A stretch of DNA of 64,000 bases from Aquabacterium soli (GTDB lineage Bacteria; Pseudomonadota; Gammaproteobacteria; Burkholderiales; Burkholderiaceae_C): positions 34,635-98,634 of the forward strand of contig NZ_RSED01000020.1 of the NCBI RefSeq assembly GCF_003933735.1, read 5' to 3'. Below, one piece after another: positions 16,228 through 25,041 of this stretch. A model generated the notes under the pieces. That model was given only the letters and a program-made list of their open reading frames with translations. It was not told where the DNA came from and made no database searches. A program made the translations under genes and the position numbers. Numbering within the stretch: the stretch's first letter is position 1; every line of letters begins with the position of its first letter.

Positions 16228-16722
16228 TTACAGCAGGCCGGACTCCGCAAAGGAGAACGGGGCACCCTGGCCGACGATGATGTGGTCCAGTACCCGCACA
16301 TCGATGAGCGCCAGCGCGGCCTGCAGTTGCTGGGTCAGCATGCGATCCGCGCTCGACGGCTCGGAAATGCCCGAGGGGTGCTGGTGCGCGAAGACCACCG
16401 CGGCGGCCTTCAACTCCAGCACACGCTGCACGACGACACGCGGATAGACCGAAGTCGAGTTGATCGTGCCCCTGAACAACGGCTCGTAGGCCAGCACCTG
16501 GTGCATGCTGTCCAGGAACACAGCGGCGAATATCTCATTGGGCTCGGCGACCAGCTTCACGCGCAGGTAGTCGCGCACGGCCGTGGGGTCGAGGAGTTTC
16601 GCACCCGCTTTGAAAACCCGCTTCTCCAGCAGTGCAATGGCTTGCTGGATGATCCAGTCCTCGTGTTGGGCAGCGATGGCGGAAAGCGACTCCAGGCAGG
16701 AGTCATTGACGACGAAAGACAT
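16228..16722 (-). CDS. radC: RadC family JAB-domain protein
   Basis: 164 residues. The JAB1/MPN-type metal motif FAHQHPSGISEPSSADRML (HxH and Asp ligands) is complete, and the C-terminus DHIIVGQGAPFSFAESGLL is conserved. ICE RadC proteins lack the N-terminal UPF0758 helix-hairpin part of chromosomal RadC, as here. Function is unsettled; a role in DNA processing is assumed. The ATG at 16722 has GGAGG in front. Its leader holds copy A of a structured RNA (16797-16935). Confidence 0.9.
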   Translation of the reverse strand: MSFVVNDSCLESLSAIAAQHEDWIIQQAIALLEKRVFKAGAKLLDPTAVRDYLRVKLVAEPNEIFAAVFLDSMHQVLAYEPLFRGTINSTSVYPRVVVQRVLELKAAAVVFAHQHPSGISEPSSADRMLTQQLQAALALIDVRVLDHIIVGQGAPFSFAESGLL

Positions 16723-16796
16723 GGCGAACCTCCAGACGGTGAGATCGGAGGGCGCGCGCCCTGGGAGGGCAAGCCCTCCTGGGGAACGAACAAGGT

Positions 16797-16935
16797 GCAT
16801 CCATCACCGCGGCAGCGGTGATCGTTCGCGGCCAGGATGCGAGGCGAACGGGTTTCGGTCAGCGCAGTGGACTGCGCCGTAGCCTTGAAGACCGGGGCTA
16901 CCTGGGCATGTCGCCGACGACGTCGGCAGGCATTT
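16797..16935 (-). ncRNA. Structured leader RNA copy A, radC-motif-like
   Basis: Read on the minus strand, the elements in order are: a hairpin GCCGAC/GTCGGC next to CATGCCCAGG (16907-16928), a stem GTAGCC/GGCTAC (16879-16900), a short stem CGCAG/CTGCG (16861-16877), and a nested hairpin whose outer arms GCATCC/GGATGC enclose ATCACCGC/GCGGTGAT (16797-16840). Three other copies in the window share this layout with compensatory base changes. It covers the 3' end of the dsb-like gene and the leader of radC. I recall a published radC RNA motif in the same position in proteobacterial elements and take this to be a member; that needs a covariance-model search. Confidence 0.7.
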
Positions 16936-17665
16936 CCGATGTAGTAGGTGTGGCGGCGGGATCGCCGGCCGCGAGCATGTCCATGGCCGACAGCAAGGCA
17001 TCGCCCTCGATCGGACCCTGCAGTAGGATCGCCTTGCCGGTTTCGCGATCGTGCAGCCGCAGCGACGGCGTGGCGGTCACGCCGCTGCTCGTGGCTTCCG
17101 CCGTCTGGGTGCGGATCGGCGCCTCGGGCCGTTCGCTCGCCAGACACTGCTCGATGGCTGGCGTAAGGTCGGGGTACCGCAGGTCCTCGGGCAAGCCCTG
17201 GCCGTCGCTGCGCGTGTGGGCATAGACCCACTCGACAGCCTGCCAGAAGGCGGCATGGCCGCCAGATTCGCCGGCGCACTCCGCCAGGCTCGCTTCGGCA
17301 GACGCGGCCGGCTCATGCGCGGCCAACGGGAGGTGGTGCCATTGCAAGGCCACGTCCGCGTTGCCGGCCACCCAACGCTTGAGCACTGGGAAATAGGATC
17401 GGCAGAACGGGCATTCGAGGTCCGCGTAGAGCGTCAGCGTGAAACGCCCTTCCGGATTTCCCATCTGCCACGGAGGCCCGGCCACCTGCGTCACGCTGAC
17501 CGGCGTTGAAGTCTGGGGAGTGGACTTGCCAGAATAGCGGGACACGAGCCAGATCAGCAGCAGCGCTACCAGCACGGCGGCCAACACCCAGGGCCAGCTG
17601 AGCCTCCAGCGCCGACGGCGGAACGCCTGTACCTGCATCGGAATGGATGGGCGTTTCTGTTCCAT
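16898..17665 (-). CDS. Membrane-anchored thioredoxin-fold protein (DsbA/DsbG-like)
   Basis: 255 residues. A basic N-terminus (RRRRWRLSW) and one hydrophobic anchor (WVLAAVLVALLLIWLV) are followed by a thioredoxin-like domain with active site LECPFC (C85, C88) and a cis-Pro loop TATPSL near 200. It probably makes or shuffles disulfides in the periplasm, where several transfer proteins of this operon are Cys-rich. The ATG at 17665 has GGAGA before it. Its last codons overlap the structured RNA copy A. Confidence 0.85.
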   Translation of the reverse strand: MEQKRPSIPMQVQAFRRRRWRLSWPWVLAAVLVALLLIWLVSRYSGKSTPQTSTPVSVTQVAGPPWQMGNPEGRFTLTLYADLECPFCRSYFPVLKRWVAGNADVALQWHHLPLAAHEPAASAEASLAECAGESGGHAAFWQAVEWVYAHTRSDGQGLPEDLRYPDLTPAIEQCLASERPEAPIRTQTAEATSSGVTATPSLRLHDRETGKAILLQGPIEGDALLSAMDMLAAGDPAATPTTSEMPADVVGDMPR

Positions 17666-17689
17666 GGCGTTCTCCGGTGTACGGCAGAT

Positions 17690-20581
17690 TCAGGGCAGGT
17701 CCAGGGTCGGCGACTCGATGCCACGTGCCCGGTCGATCTTCTCAGCCACCTTGAAGGCGGCATCCAGCTCGCTGACGCCGTGCTGCTGCATGAGCTGGTA
17801 GCGTTCTGCCTTCTCCTCGGGCTCGGTTTGCGCGAGCGCGAGGTAGAGACTTGGCGGCACGGCGCGGAACAGCACTTCCATGCTCTTGGAGAGGATGACG
17901 CCCTCGGTGAACTTGCCCGCTTCCTTGCGTGCGGAGAGCATCAGCGCCTTCTGCGCCGGCGAGAGTTCGCGGAACCTGGCGATCTTCTCCACTTCGTCCG
18001 GCGGCATCGACAGGCACACCCACCACTCGATCATGTTGAGCATGGGCTCTGCGGCGCGCGGCAGATCGTCGATGTTTTGCGTCGCCAGCCAGAACCAGGC
18101 GCCCAACTTGCGCCACATTTTTGTAATTTTCACGACATAGGGCGCGAGCAGCGGGTTCTTGGTGATGATGTGACCTTCGTCGGTCACGTTGACGATCGGC
18201 CGGCCCAGGTACTGGTCGCGCTCGGCGATGTTGTTCACCGTGCTGATCAGGCTGATGTAGGCGATGGAGAGCTGCGCGTTGTAGCCCTCGCGGGCATAGG
18301 TCGCCAGATCGACCAGCGTGATGTCGGCCTCGGGCCACGGCGTGCCGTCACGGTCGAACATCTCGCCGTCCGTGCCTTGGCAGAACATGTCCATCGCGTC
18401 CGCCATCTCCAGCAGCCGCACGCGCCGCATCTCGGGCAGCGTCGGGTCCTGGCCACGGGCGCGCAGCGCGTTGCGCACGTCGCGCGTGAGCACGGTGCGC
18501 TTTTCGGCCACGCAATGTTCGGCGGCGTCGAGGATGCACTGGCGGATCAGCGAGCGGTCGGCCCGCGTCATCCGCGCTTCTTCCTTGTCTTCGCCGCCCG
18601 TGATCATCAGCCGCGCTGTGATCTCCAGTTCGCCCAGCACGTCGCGCTGCTCGTCCGCTTCCATGGCCGAGGCATCGGGGGGCAGGTCTTCGTCCAGCGC
18701 GTCGGCATCGAGCGTCTGTACGTCGCTGGGCGTTTCGATCAGCCGGCGTGCGTCGGCGAACGGCGCCAGGCTGATGCCCGATCCGGGGGCCAGCTTGACC
18801 CGGTTCACGGTCAGGCCCAGGCGCCTGGCGAAGTCGCTGAACAGGCCGAAGCTGTTGCCGGCTTCCACGATGAAAAGCCGCGGCCGGTAGATGGCCGTCA
18901 CCTGGTTCAGCAGGTTGTTGAGCGTGGCGGACTTCCCCGAGCCGGTGGGGCCAAATAGAAACAGATGGGCATTCATCTGCCGATCCAACCTGTTCAAGGG
19001 GTCGAACGTAATCGGGCCGCCGCCGCGATTGAACATCGTGATGCCGGGATGCCCCGTGCCCTGGGCGCGGCCCCATACTGGCGACAGGTTCGCCGCGTGC
19101 TGGGCGAACATCAGTTGCGTGTACCACCGGCGCCGGTCCTTGCCGGGGTTGTAGCAGCACGGCAGCCAGCGCAGGTAGCTGTTGAGCGGCGCCACCTCGT
19201 CGTCCTCGCGCACCGGCTGCAGGCCGGCGTTGAGCATCACGTTCGCGAGGTCCAGGCCGCGCCGATCCAGTTCCGCCTCGTCGCGCCCGCGTAGGTAGAA
19301 CGCCAGAGTGCCCCGGTAGAGCTTGTGCGCGCTGCCGATCAGGGAGCGGGCTTCATGCACGTCCTTGAGCGTCTGCTCCGACGCCAGCGTCTCGCCCACA
19401 GCTTTCTTCGCCAGATGGTTGAGGTCCGATTCGAGGACGTCCTGCGGCGTGGCCACCATGGTGAGACACATCAAGGTGTCCTCGGGCATCTGGTCGAACA
19501 GCGTGTTGATCGCGTCCCCCTTGCGGGTCTCGCCGGTCAGGTGCCCGGTGCCGGGCGGCATGCGCAGCCGGTCGGTGATCAGCACGCGGTGCGGCATGCC
19601 GTCGAAGTACCAGGCCCCTTGCGCCACGTCCGAGCGCGGCTGCCCAAAGAACAGCCGCTGGCTGAAATCCCGCCCGCTCGCCAGCTCGATCTCGCCGGCC
19701 TCGCTTTCCTCGGTACTGTCCGGATAGCGCGCCAACGCGTAGAAGCGCTCCCGGTCCTCCACCCCAGGCCCGAGCAGCGTGGGGCGCGGGTTGAACCACC
19801 GCAGCAGCCAGTCGTGGACGTCGGCCGCGACCATGCGCCGGGCCTGGATGCCGGCGTTCGCCAGGCCGCCGCACAGGCGGTCGCAGACGATGCCCAGCAT
19901 CTGCTCGGGTGTCTGGCCGCGGCGGTTTGCCTGTCCCTGTCCGCTCGCGCGGCGGTACACCACCATGCGCACGCGCCGCGTCTGGCCGCGCCAGCGCAGC
20001 CGCGTGACCACCGTGTCCTCGAACAGGCCGCCGGGCTTGGCCACAGCGCGCAGGTGGTGGCCGAAGAAGCGCAGGTAGAACTCGGTGAACGCCGAGCCGC
20101 GCGCACGTGGCTGCACGTAATCGCGCAAGGTCTGCATGTACTGGTCGAAGCTCGGTTCGTCCTGGGCATAGAGCTGGAGCACCCACGGGTTCTCGTCCAG
20201 TTCATCGAAGCTGTCCTGAAGCGCGTTTTCCAGGGCGTCGCGGGCATGCGCGAGCCAGCCGGGTTCCCGGCCTTCGGTGCCCAGCGGCACCAGCTCGTAG
20301 AAGGCGGCCACCGATTGGCCGTCCTCCAGGAGCATCGATTTCGACTCGGGCAAGAACTCCACCCAGGGCAGCAGTTCCACGAAGGACGGTGCGACGTCGT
20401 ACAGCGCCTGCTCGTCGGCCACGGTCGCCGGCTTGCGGCCCTGGACCGCGGCGCCGGGTTCGGGGATGCCGGCTTGCTGCAAGGCCTCGACGTGGCGCTG
20501 CCAGCCGTCCGGCTGCTCGTCGGCGGCGGTGTCTTCGGCGCTGACGGCAGCCAGCTTCGGCCATGGAAGTTTCCACCGCAT
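17690..20581 (-). CDS. Conjugative transfer ATPase, TIGR03744 family (VirB4/TraC-like)
   Basis: 963 residues, the usual length. Walker A FGPTGSGKSATLNNLL at about 543-558; Walker B-like region with NVTDEGHIITKN around 790-805. The N-terminal half carries the VirB4/TraC domain. This cytoplasmic ATPase powers assembly and substrate transfer of the mating channel. Its start ATG shares one base with the stop of the TIGR03751 gene (TGATG). Confidence 0.93.
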   Translation of the reverse strand: MRWKLPWPKLAAVSAEDTAADEQPDGWQRHVEALQQAGIPEPGAAVQGRKPATVADEQALYDVAPSFVELLPWVEFLPESKSMLLEDGQSVAAFYELVPLGTEGREPGWLAHARDALENALQDSFDELDENPWVLQLYAQDEPSFDQYMQTLRDYVQPRARGSAFTEFYLRFFGHHLRAVAKPGGLFEDTVVTRLRWRGQTRRVRMVVYRRASGQGQANRRGQTPEQMLGIVCDRLCGGLANAGIQARRMVAADVHDWLLRWFNPRPTLLGPGVEDRERFYALARYPDSTEESEAGEIELASGRDFSQRLFFGQPRSDVAQGAWYFDGMPHRVLITDRLRMPPGTGHLTGETRKGDAINTLFDQMPEDTLMCLTMVATPQDVLESDLNHLAKKAVGETLASEQTLKDVHEARSLIGSAHKLYRGTLAFYLRGRDEAELDRRGLDLANVMLNAGLQPVREDDEVAPLNSYLRWLPCCYNPGKDRRRWYTQLMFAQHAANLSPVWGRAQGTGHPGITMFNRGGGPITFDPLNRLDRQMNAHLFLFGPTGSGKSATLNNLLNQVTAIYRPRLFIVEAGNSFGLFSDFARRLGLTVNRVKLAPGSGISLAPFADARRLIETPSDVQTLDADALDEDLPPDASAMEADEQRDVLGELEITARLMITGGEDKEEARMTRADRSLIRQCILDAAEHCVAEKRTVLTRDVRNALRARGQDPTLPEMRRVRLLEMADAMDMFCQGTDGEMFDRDGTPWPEADITLVDLATYAREGYNAQLSIAYISLISTVNNIAERDQYLGRPIVNVTDEGHIITKNPLLAPYVVKITKMWRKLGAWFWLATQNIDDLPRAAEPMLNMIEWWVCLSMPPDEVEKIARFRELSPAQKALMLSARKEAGKFTEGVILSKSMEVLFRAVPPSLYLALAQTEPEEKAERYQLMQQHGVSELDAAFKVAEKIDRARGIESPTLDLP

Positions 20582-21036
20582 CAGTAGTCCTCCGTCCTCT
20601 CGCCAGGCATCGCGTACTGCACGCGCTGGTACAAGGGGAAAACCGTCGTGTAGCCCGGCACGGGAACGGGGTCGGTGCCGGCCAGGTGCGGGTACACGTA
20701 CATCACGAGATCGGGATTGGGCAGACGCTGGAACTGGCGGTGGACCTCATTGCGCGCGGTGCGCGTGTAGCGCATCTGCTCAACAGGTGCGGCCTGCACG
20801 TCGGCGTCGGTCAGGGGCCGACGCAGGCTCTGGCGCGCATCGAGCAGCTGGCGGCCGGCGTTCCGCCCGGCTGCGCCACCGCCACCGCCGTCGCCGGCTT
20901 CCTGCTGCCAGATGTCCATCATCGTGCGGTCACCGTGGGTCAGCAGCTTTTCCTTGCTGGTGGCGCAGCCGCCAAGCACCGCGACGGCGAGGGCCAGTGC
21001 CAGGCCACGGGCCAGGTTAGTCAAGTTCGAGTGCAT
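20581..21036 (-). CDS. ICE lipoprotein, TIGR03751 family
   Basis: 151 residues. A signal peptide (LALALAVAVLGGCA) has a lipobox ending LGGC, so it is an outer-membrane or periplasm-facing lipoprotein. The mature part has the conserved PNPDLVMYVYPHL and PVPGYTTVFPLYQRV of the family. The start at 21036 overlaps the end of the TIGR03752 gene by 20 bases; a longer upstream reading would lie inside that gene. Confidence 0.88.
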   Translation of the reverse strand: MHSNLTNLARGLALALAVAVLGGCATSKEKLLTHGDRTMMDIWQQEAGDGGGGGAAGRNAGRQLLDARQSLRRPLTDADVQAAPVEQMRYTRTARNEVHRQFQRLPNPDLVMYVYPHLAGTDPVPVPGYTTVFPLYQRVQYAMPGERTEDY

Positions 21037-22435
21037 GGCTTTCTCCTGCGCGGTGATCGACCTTGCGGCCTTCGGGATCGAAGTCGATGGCGAGCGGCTT
21101 TTCGAGGTGGACGGCAACCTTGGCGCCGGGTTGGACATAGACGGCGGCGAAGGCTTGGCCGTAGAGCTTGTTGACCCAGGCCGACATGTCCCGGACACCG
21201 CCCGCGAGAATCTGGCCGACCGCTTCCTGGCCGGTGATGCCCACGGTGCCGATGGAGCCGTCCGAGCCGACATAGGACATGCGGCCGCTGTCACTCTCGA
21301 TGAGCGAGGCCACACCGGCACCGGCCGCGGTGATCAGGGCCTGCGAGCCGAGGTATTGCTGGGCGTTGCTGCGCCGCTCGCCGCTGACGCAAGGAATGCC
21401 GTGGGGATCGCTGATCCAGCCCAAGCCGTCGCGCTGTTGGTTGTTCTGCTGGTTGCCCTCGCGGTCTTCGGGGATTGTGCGAATCGTGCCGTCGTTGAAG
21501 ACGAACGTGATGCTGCGCACCTGACCGCGCACGCACGAGAGCGTCCAGTCGCCCGAGGCGGTGCCGCTGAACACGGCGCCGGCCACGTCGGGAATGTCGA
21601 TGCCATTGGCGGTCAGGTTGTCCGGCCCGACCAGAACTTTGAACGGATAGGGATCGTTGACCGTGCCGTCGATCGGCACGCGGCCGATCAGCGCGGTCAT
21701 GGCGACCGAACCCATGAGCGTGGAGTTGGTCGGCACGGTATAGACCGGCTTGGCACTCTTGCCCCCGGCGGCGCGGGCGCCCGCGTTGGCCACGGTTTCC
21801 GCGGTGGTTTCGAGCGTGCTCTGCGCCGGGCCGAAGCTCGTGGGGAAGCTCATGCCGCCGCTCGCGCCACGCCCCCCGTTGCGCCCCTCGGCGGGCTTTG
21901 CGTCGTCCGGCTCGACCCACCGCACGCCGCCCTCCATGCCTGCCTCGTCGCCGCCCTGCAGCCCCAGGCCCACGGGCAGGTCCGCATGGCCGCCGCCGCG
22001 CCCGCCGATGCTGTCCAGACGCCGCTGCAGGTCGGCGAGCAGCCCTTCGGTTTGCTGGCGCGCGCTGGCCGCCTGCTCTTGGTCGCGGCGCAGGTTGGAC
22101 CGCTCGGATTCGAGCGCCGAGTTGATGCGCTGGTCGATGGAGTTCTCGCGCTGGCGCAGTCGCTGGTTCTCTTCACGCTGCGACTTGTTGTCCGAGAGCG
22201 CGGTCTGAAGTTCGGTGCGCAACTGCTTGACCTGCGCAACCAGCGTTGCCACGGTGTCGCGCGGGGTATCGCCCTCGATGCCCAGCGCCTTCATTTCATC
22301 GGGCGTGAGCTGGGCGCCGTTGTCCGCCGCGGGTGGCGCCGTGCTGCCTCCACCCGAGAACAGCCGGATACCGACGAACAGCACCAGGATGGCGACAGGG
22401 ATCATCAGCCACTTGAGTAGGCCGTTACTGCGCAT
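21017..22435 (-). CDS. ICE protein, TIGR03752 family (TraB-like)
   Basis: 472 residues. One N-terminal membrane anchor (WLMIPVAILVLFVGIRLF), a coiled coil at about 60-140 rich in Gln/Glu/Arg, a Gly/Pro spacer, and a C-terminal beta-rich domain with FSGTASGDWTLSCVRGQV and QYLGSQALI. This is the layout of TraB/VirB10-type scaffold proteins that span the periplasm of the mating channel. Overlaps both neighbours by a few bases. Confidence 0.9.
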   Translation of the reverse strand: MRSNGLLKWLMIPVAILVLFVGIRLFSGGGSTAPPAADNGAQLTPDEMKALGIEGDTPRDTVATLVAQVKQLRTELQTALSDNKSQREENQRLRQRENSIDQRINSALESERSNLRRDQEQAASARQQTEGLLADLQRRLDSIGGRGGGHADLPVGLGLQGGDEAGMEGGVRWVEPDDAKPAEGRNGGRGASGGMSFPTSFGPAQSTLETTAETVANAGARAAGGKSAKPVYTVPTNSTLMGSVAMTALIGRVPIDGTVNDPYPFKVLVGPDNLTANGIDIPDVAGAVFSGTASGDWTLSCVRGQVRSITFVFNDGTIRTIPEDREGNQQNNQQRDGLGWISDPHGIPCVSGERRSNAQQYLGSQALITAAGAGVASLIESDSGRMSYVGSDGSIGTVGITGQEAVGQILAGGVRDMSAWVNKLYGQAFAAVYVQPGAKVAVHLEKPLAIDFDPEGRKVDHRAGESHALELD

Positions 22436-23336
22436 GGCGGGCCTTCTTGGCGTTCTCGTCGCCGTCCGGCTGCGGCAGATGCACGGCAGGGTCGAAGCGG
22501 TGAATCGCCGGCAGCAGCGACTGCGCGAGGCCGCGGCCGCGCGTGACCAGGTACAGGACGGTCGTGTCCTCGGGCGTGCCGCGCGGGCCCAGCGCCTCGT
22601 GCTGGAAGGTGGCGGTGAGGAAATCGCCTTGCAGCACGCGCGGGTCGAGCGTGATCCAGCCGCCGCTGCCGTTGGTCAGGCGCACGGCAGTGACCCACTG
22701 GTCCTCCAGCCGCCACGACGCGAGCGCGACCGCGCGCACGGGCAGCGTTGGCATCAGTGTGTCCAGGTCGAGGTCGCGGGGCAGGTTGACCCGCATGACG
22801 CCCGGCAGCGGCTCCACGGTGCGCAACGGCGCGTAGAGGTGCTGCGCGGCGAAGCGCGTCAGGACGACAGGGACCGGGGTTTCGCGCCGCGCGGTCCGCG
22901 CACCTGCCTGGCCCTGGGCGCGTGCCGGGGCCTCGGCACTGTCGGCCTGCTCGCCATAGCGTCCCGGTGCGCTGTCACCCTCGACGATGCGCACCGGCTC
23001 CAGCTCGGCTTCCCCGTCCTTGGGTGGTTCGGCTGCGATGTCCAGCAGGATCAGCGCGCCCGTGTCGGCGTCCTGCAGTTGCAACCGCGTGGGCTCGATC
23101 GGCTCGCTGGCGCGCAGGTACACCGCGCCGCCCGCACTCTGCACGCGCAGGCGTTCGCCCACGCCCGCGGGCACGCCCACGCGCACGTTCCGGTCAATGA
23201 ACACGATGCGTTCCTGACCGACCTTCAGCGGCACTGCCAGTGGCATGCGTTCCCAGCGCAGGATCTCCACTGCATGGGCGATGGGTGCCGCGGCCACGGC
23301 CAGTAGCCCCAGCAGCGCGAATACAGGATGCTTCAT
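22425..23336 (-). CDS. ICE protein, TIGR03749 family (TraK-like)
   Basis: 303 residues. A signal peptide (FALLGLLAVAAAPIAHA) precedes a secretin-like mature start, VEILRWERMPLAVPL. Beta-rich throughout, ending in a basic KKARHAQ. TIGR03749 proteins take the place of F TraK/VirB9 in the outer-membrane core. Its start overlaps the stop of the TIGR03746 gene (ATGA). Confidence 0.88.
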   Translation of the reverse strand: MKHPVFALLGLLAVAAAPIAHAVEILRWERMPLAVPLKVGQERIVFIDRNVRVGVPAGVGERLRVQSAGGAVYLRASEPIEPTRLQLQDADTGALILLDIAAEPPKDGEAELEPVRIVEGDSAPGRYGEQADSAEAPARAQGQAGARTARRETPVPVVLTRFAAQHLYAPLRTVEPLPGVMRVNLPRDLDLDTLMPTLPVRAVALASWRLEDQWVTAVRLTNGSGGWITLDPRVLQGDFLTATFQHEALGPRGTPEDTTVLYLVTRGRGLAQSLLPAIHRFDPAVHLPQPDGDENAKKARHAQ

Positions 23337-24025
23337 GGGGTGTTTCCTCCTTGAGGCGCTTGCGGAGACAGGCCACTCGGCGCCGGGCGCGTCGGCTCCG
23401 GTGCACTGATGCGCTGGGGCGCGCCGTCGTAGCAGTCCAGCGCCAGGCCGAACGGGTTGCGGGCGGGATCGACGTCCACCCGCGTGACCTTGATCGGATA
23501 GCGCACCAGGGCGCGCTTGACCTGCTCGGCGCCGTAGTACTCGTCCGCCGTGATGTCCAGCGTCACCACCCAGTCGCGATCGGACACGGTGCGCACGCGC
23601 GCCGTGGGGTCGTCGCCATAGCCGCGGCCGGGAATCTCGTAGATGCCGCGCACGCGCTGACGCAGCTCGCCCGTGGAGCGGCGGTAGTCATAGTCCGCCC
23701 GCAGGAAGGCCTGGCAGGACGGGGTGAGGTACGGCGAGAGCGTGTGGAGGTTGCGCGAGTAGTCTTCTTCGCCATTGGTTGGCCAGCGGTTGAGGGTCTG
23801 GAACACGTAGAACGTGAACGCATAGACCGATTCGGGCGGCACTTCCCACCACTTGCGGGTACTGCCGGAGCGCAGGTCGGGCGGGACGTGGATGGTCAGG
23901 TCGCGCGGCGCGCTCCACCAGCCGCCGCCCATGACCAGGGCGACGACGACCAGCGCGCCCGCGCCCAGGCGCAAGGTCTTGATGTGCGCCTGCAGATGGG
24001 TAATCTCGTTTTTGAAGCGGCTCAT
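23333..24025 (-). CDS. ICE protein, TIGR03746 family (TraE/VirB8-like)
   Basis: 230 residues from the ATG at 24025. Short cytoplasmic head, one membrane helix (LGAGALVVVALVMGGGWW), then a periplasmic domain with VPPESVYAFTFYVFQTLNRW, the conserved family segment. The C-terminus is Pro-rich. VirB8/TraE-type inner-membrane component. Overlaps the TIGR03750 gene by four bases. Confidence 0.88.
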   Translation of the reverse strand: MSRFKNEITHLQAHIKTLRLGAGALVVVALVMGGGWWSAPRDLTIHVPPDLRSGSTRKWWEVPPESVYAFTFYVFQTLNRWPTNGEEDYSRNLHTLSPYLTPSCQAFLRADYDYRRSTGELRQRVRGIYEIPGRGYGDDPTARVRTVSDRDWVVTLDITADEYYGAEQVKRALVRYPIKVTRVDVDPARNPFGLALDCYDGAPQRISAPEPTRPAPSGLSPQAPQGGNTP

Positions 24026-24420
24026 CGCATGCTCCTGCGGGTGGACCAGAAGCCCGAGCGCGAGATCAGCACATGGCCACCGACCCAGCCTGCCATCAGC
24101 GGATGGCGCGTGGCGATGCGCCATTGCAGTTGCCGATACAGCCAGGTGTCGGGACGCCCACGCTTGAGGCGGCGCAGGATGCCGCCGCCGATGAAGACGC
24201 CGAGCGCCACGCCCAGGACGACGAACGTCGGCGCCAGCGCGATCGTGCGGAACACCCAGGACAGCGGCGCGCCGACCAGCAGGCCGGCGGCGCCGGACAG
24301 GCCGCAGCAAATCCAGAGTTCGTCAGCGGTGAGGCCGCGCACCACAACGGGATGGCGGTTGAGCCGGTGCGGAAGGAAGGTGACCGTTCCGTCCGCACGG
24401 ACGTGCTGCTGCTCGGACAT
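24022..24420 (-). CDS. ICE protein, TIGR03750 family (TraL-like)
   Basis: 132 residues. A hydrophilic start with FLPHRLNRHPVVVRGLTADE, two membrane helices (about 35-85), then RGRPDTWLYRQLQWR. Matches the TIGR03750 conjugal transfer family, a counterpart of TraL/VirB3 that works with the channel ATPase. Short spacing and overlaps place it in the pilus part of the operon. Confidence 0.88.
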   Translation of the reverse strand: MSEQQHVRADGTVTFLPHRLNRHPVVVRGLTADELWICCGLSGAAGLLVGAPLSWVFRTIALAPTFVVLGVALGVFIGGGILRRLKRGRPDTWLYRQLQWRIATRHPLMAGWVGGHVLISRSGFWSTRRSMR

Positions 24421-24431
24421 ACCGGCCTCGC

Positions 24432-24791
24432 TTACAGGATGCCGGTGGCTTCGGTGAGCAGCCAGATGCCGATCACGAGCAGCACGGCGCCGATGGCGAC
24501 CGTGAGGCCGAACTGGCCCCACGTCTTGCGGCCGGTGTGGATCTCCGCGTAGGTCCCGTAGGCGTGGTAGCAGACGCCGATGAACATCGACGCCACCACC
24601 AGCAGGGCCACGAGCATGATGATGTCGTAGCCGTAGTTGCGGATGGTCTCCATGATGCCGTTGCCGGTGCCGCGCGTGGGGTTCTCCAATTGCGGCAGAC
24701 CTTGCGCGAACGACAGCGCGGGCAGCGCGGCGGCGCCCAGGGCCACGGCGGCGCGCTGGGCAAAACGGGAAGTGAGGTTGCGGTTGTGCAT
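24432..24791 (-). CDS. ICE protein, TIGR03745 family (possible pilin-like subunit)
   Basis: 119 residues. A signal peptide (AVALGAAALPALSFA) ends before QGLPQLENPTRGTGNGI, then two hydrophobic helices. Size and layout resemble VirB2/TraA pilins, and the gene sits where pilin genes occur, but proof is lacking. Conserved in all ICEs of this type. It ends 11 bases before the TIGR03750 start. Confidence 0.85.
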   Translation of the reverse strand: MHNRNLTSRFAQRAAVALGAAALPALSFAQGLPQLENPTRGTGNGIMETIRNYGYDIIMLVALLVVASMFIGVCYHAYGTYAEIHTGRKTWGQFGLTVAIGAVLLVIGIWLLTEATGIL

Positions 24792-24807
24792 GGTCGGGCC
24801 TTTCAGG

Positions 24808-25041
24808 TCAGGACAGAAGGAAGAAACTCAGAACGAGGTACATCGCGACGAAGCGAATGCAGACGCCGAGGAACTGGCGCTGGTTGAGGCGGCTCTCGGA
24901 CCACCCCACGTAGGCCGTTCGGATGGCCCAGACGCCCCACACGAGCAGGACCGCGAGCACGACGCCGACCAGGACGGTCGCCATCGCGGAAGGCGCGATA
25001 CCGCTGTTGGCTTGAAATGCCGAGACCTGGGCGCCGTTCAT
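24808..25041 (-). CDS. ICE protein, TIGR03758 family (small membrane protein)
   Basis: 77 residues with two hydrophobic segments (VLVGVVLAVLLVWGVWAI and FVAMYLVLSFFLL) and between them the conserved YVGWSESRLNQRQF. Family TIGR03758, always beside the TIGR03745 and RAQPRD genes. The start overlaps the RAQPRD stop (ATGA). Confidence 0.87.
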   Translation of the reverse strand: MNGAQVSAFQANSGIAPSAMATVLVGVVLAVLLVWGVWAIRTAYVGWSESRLNQRQFLGVCIRFVAMYLVLSFFLLS

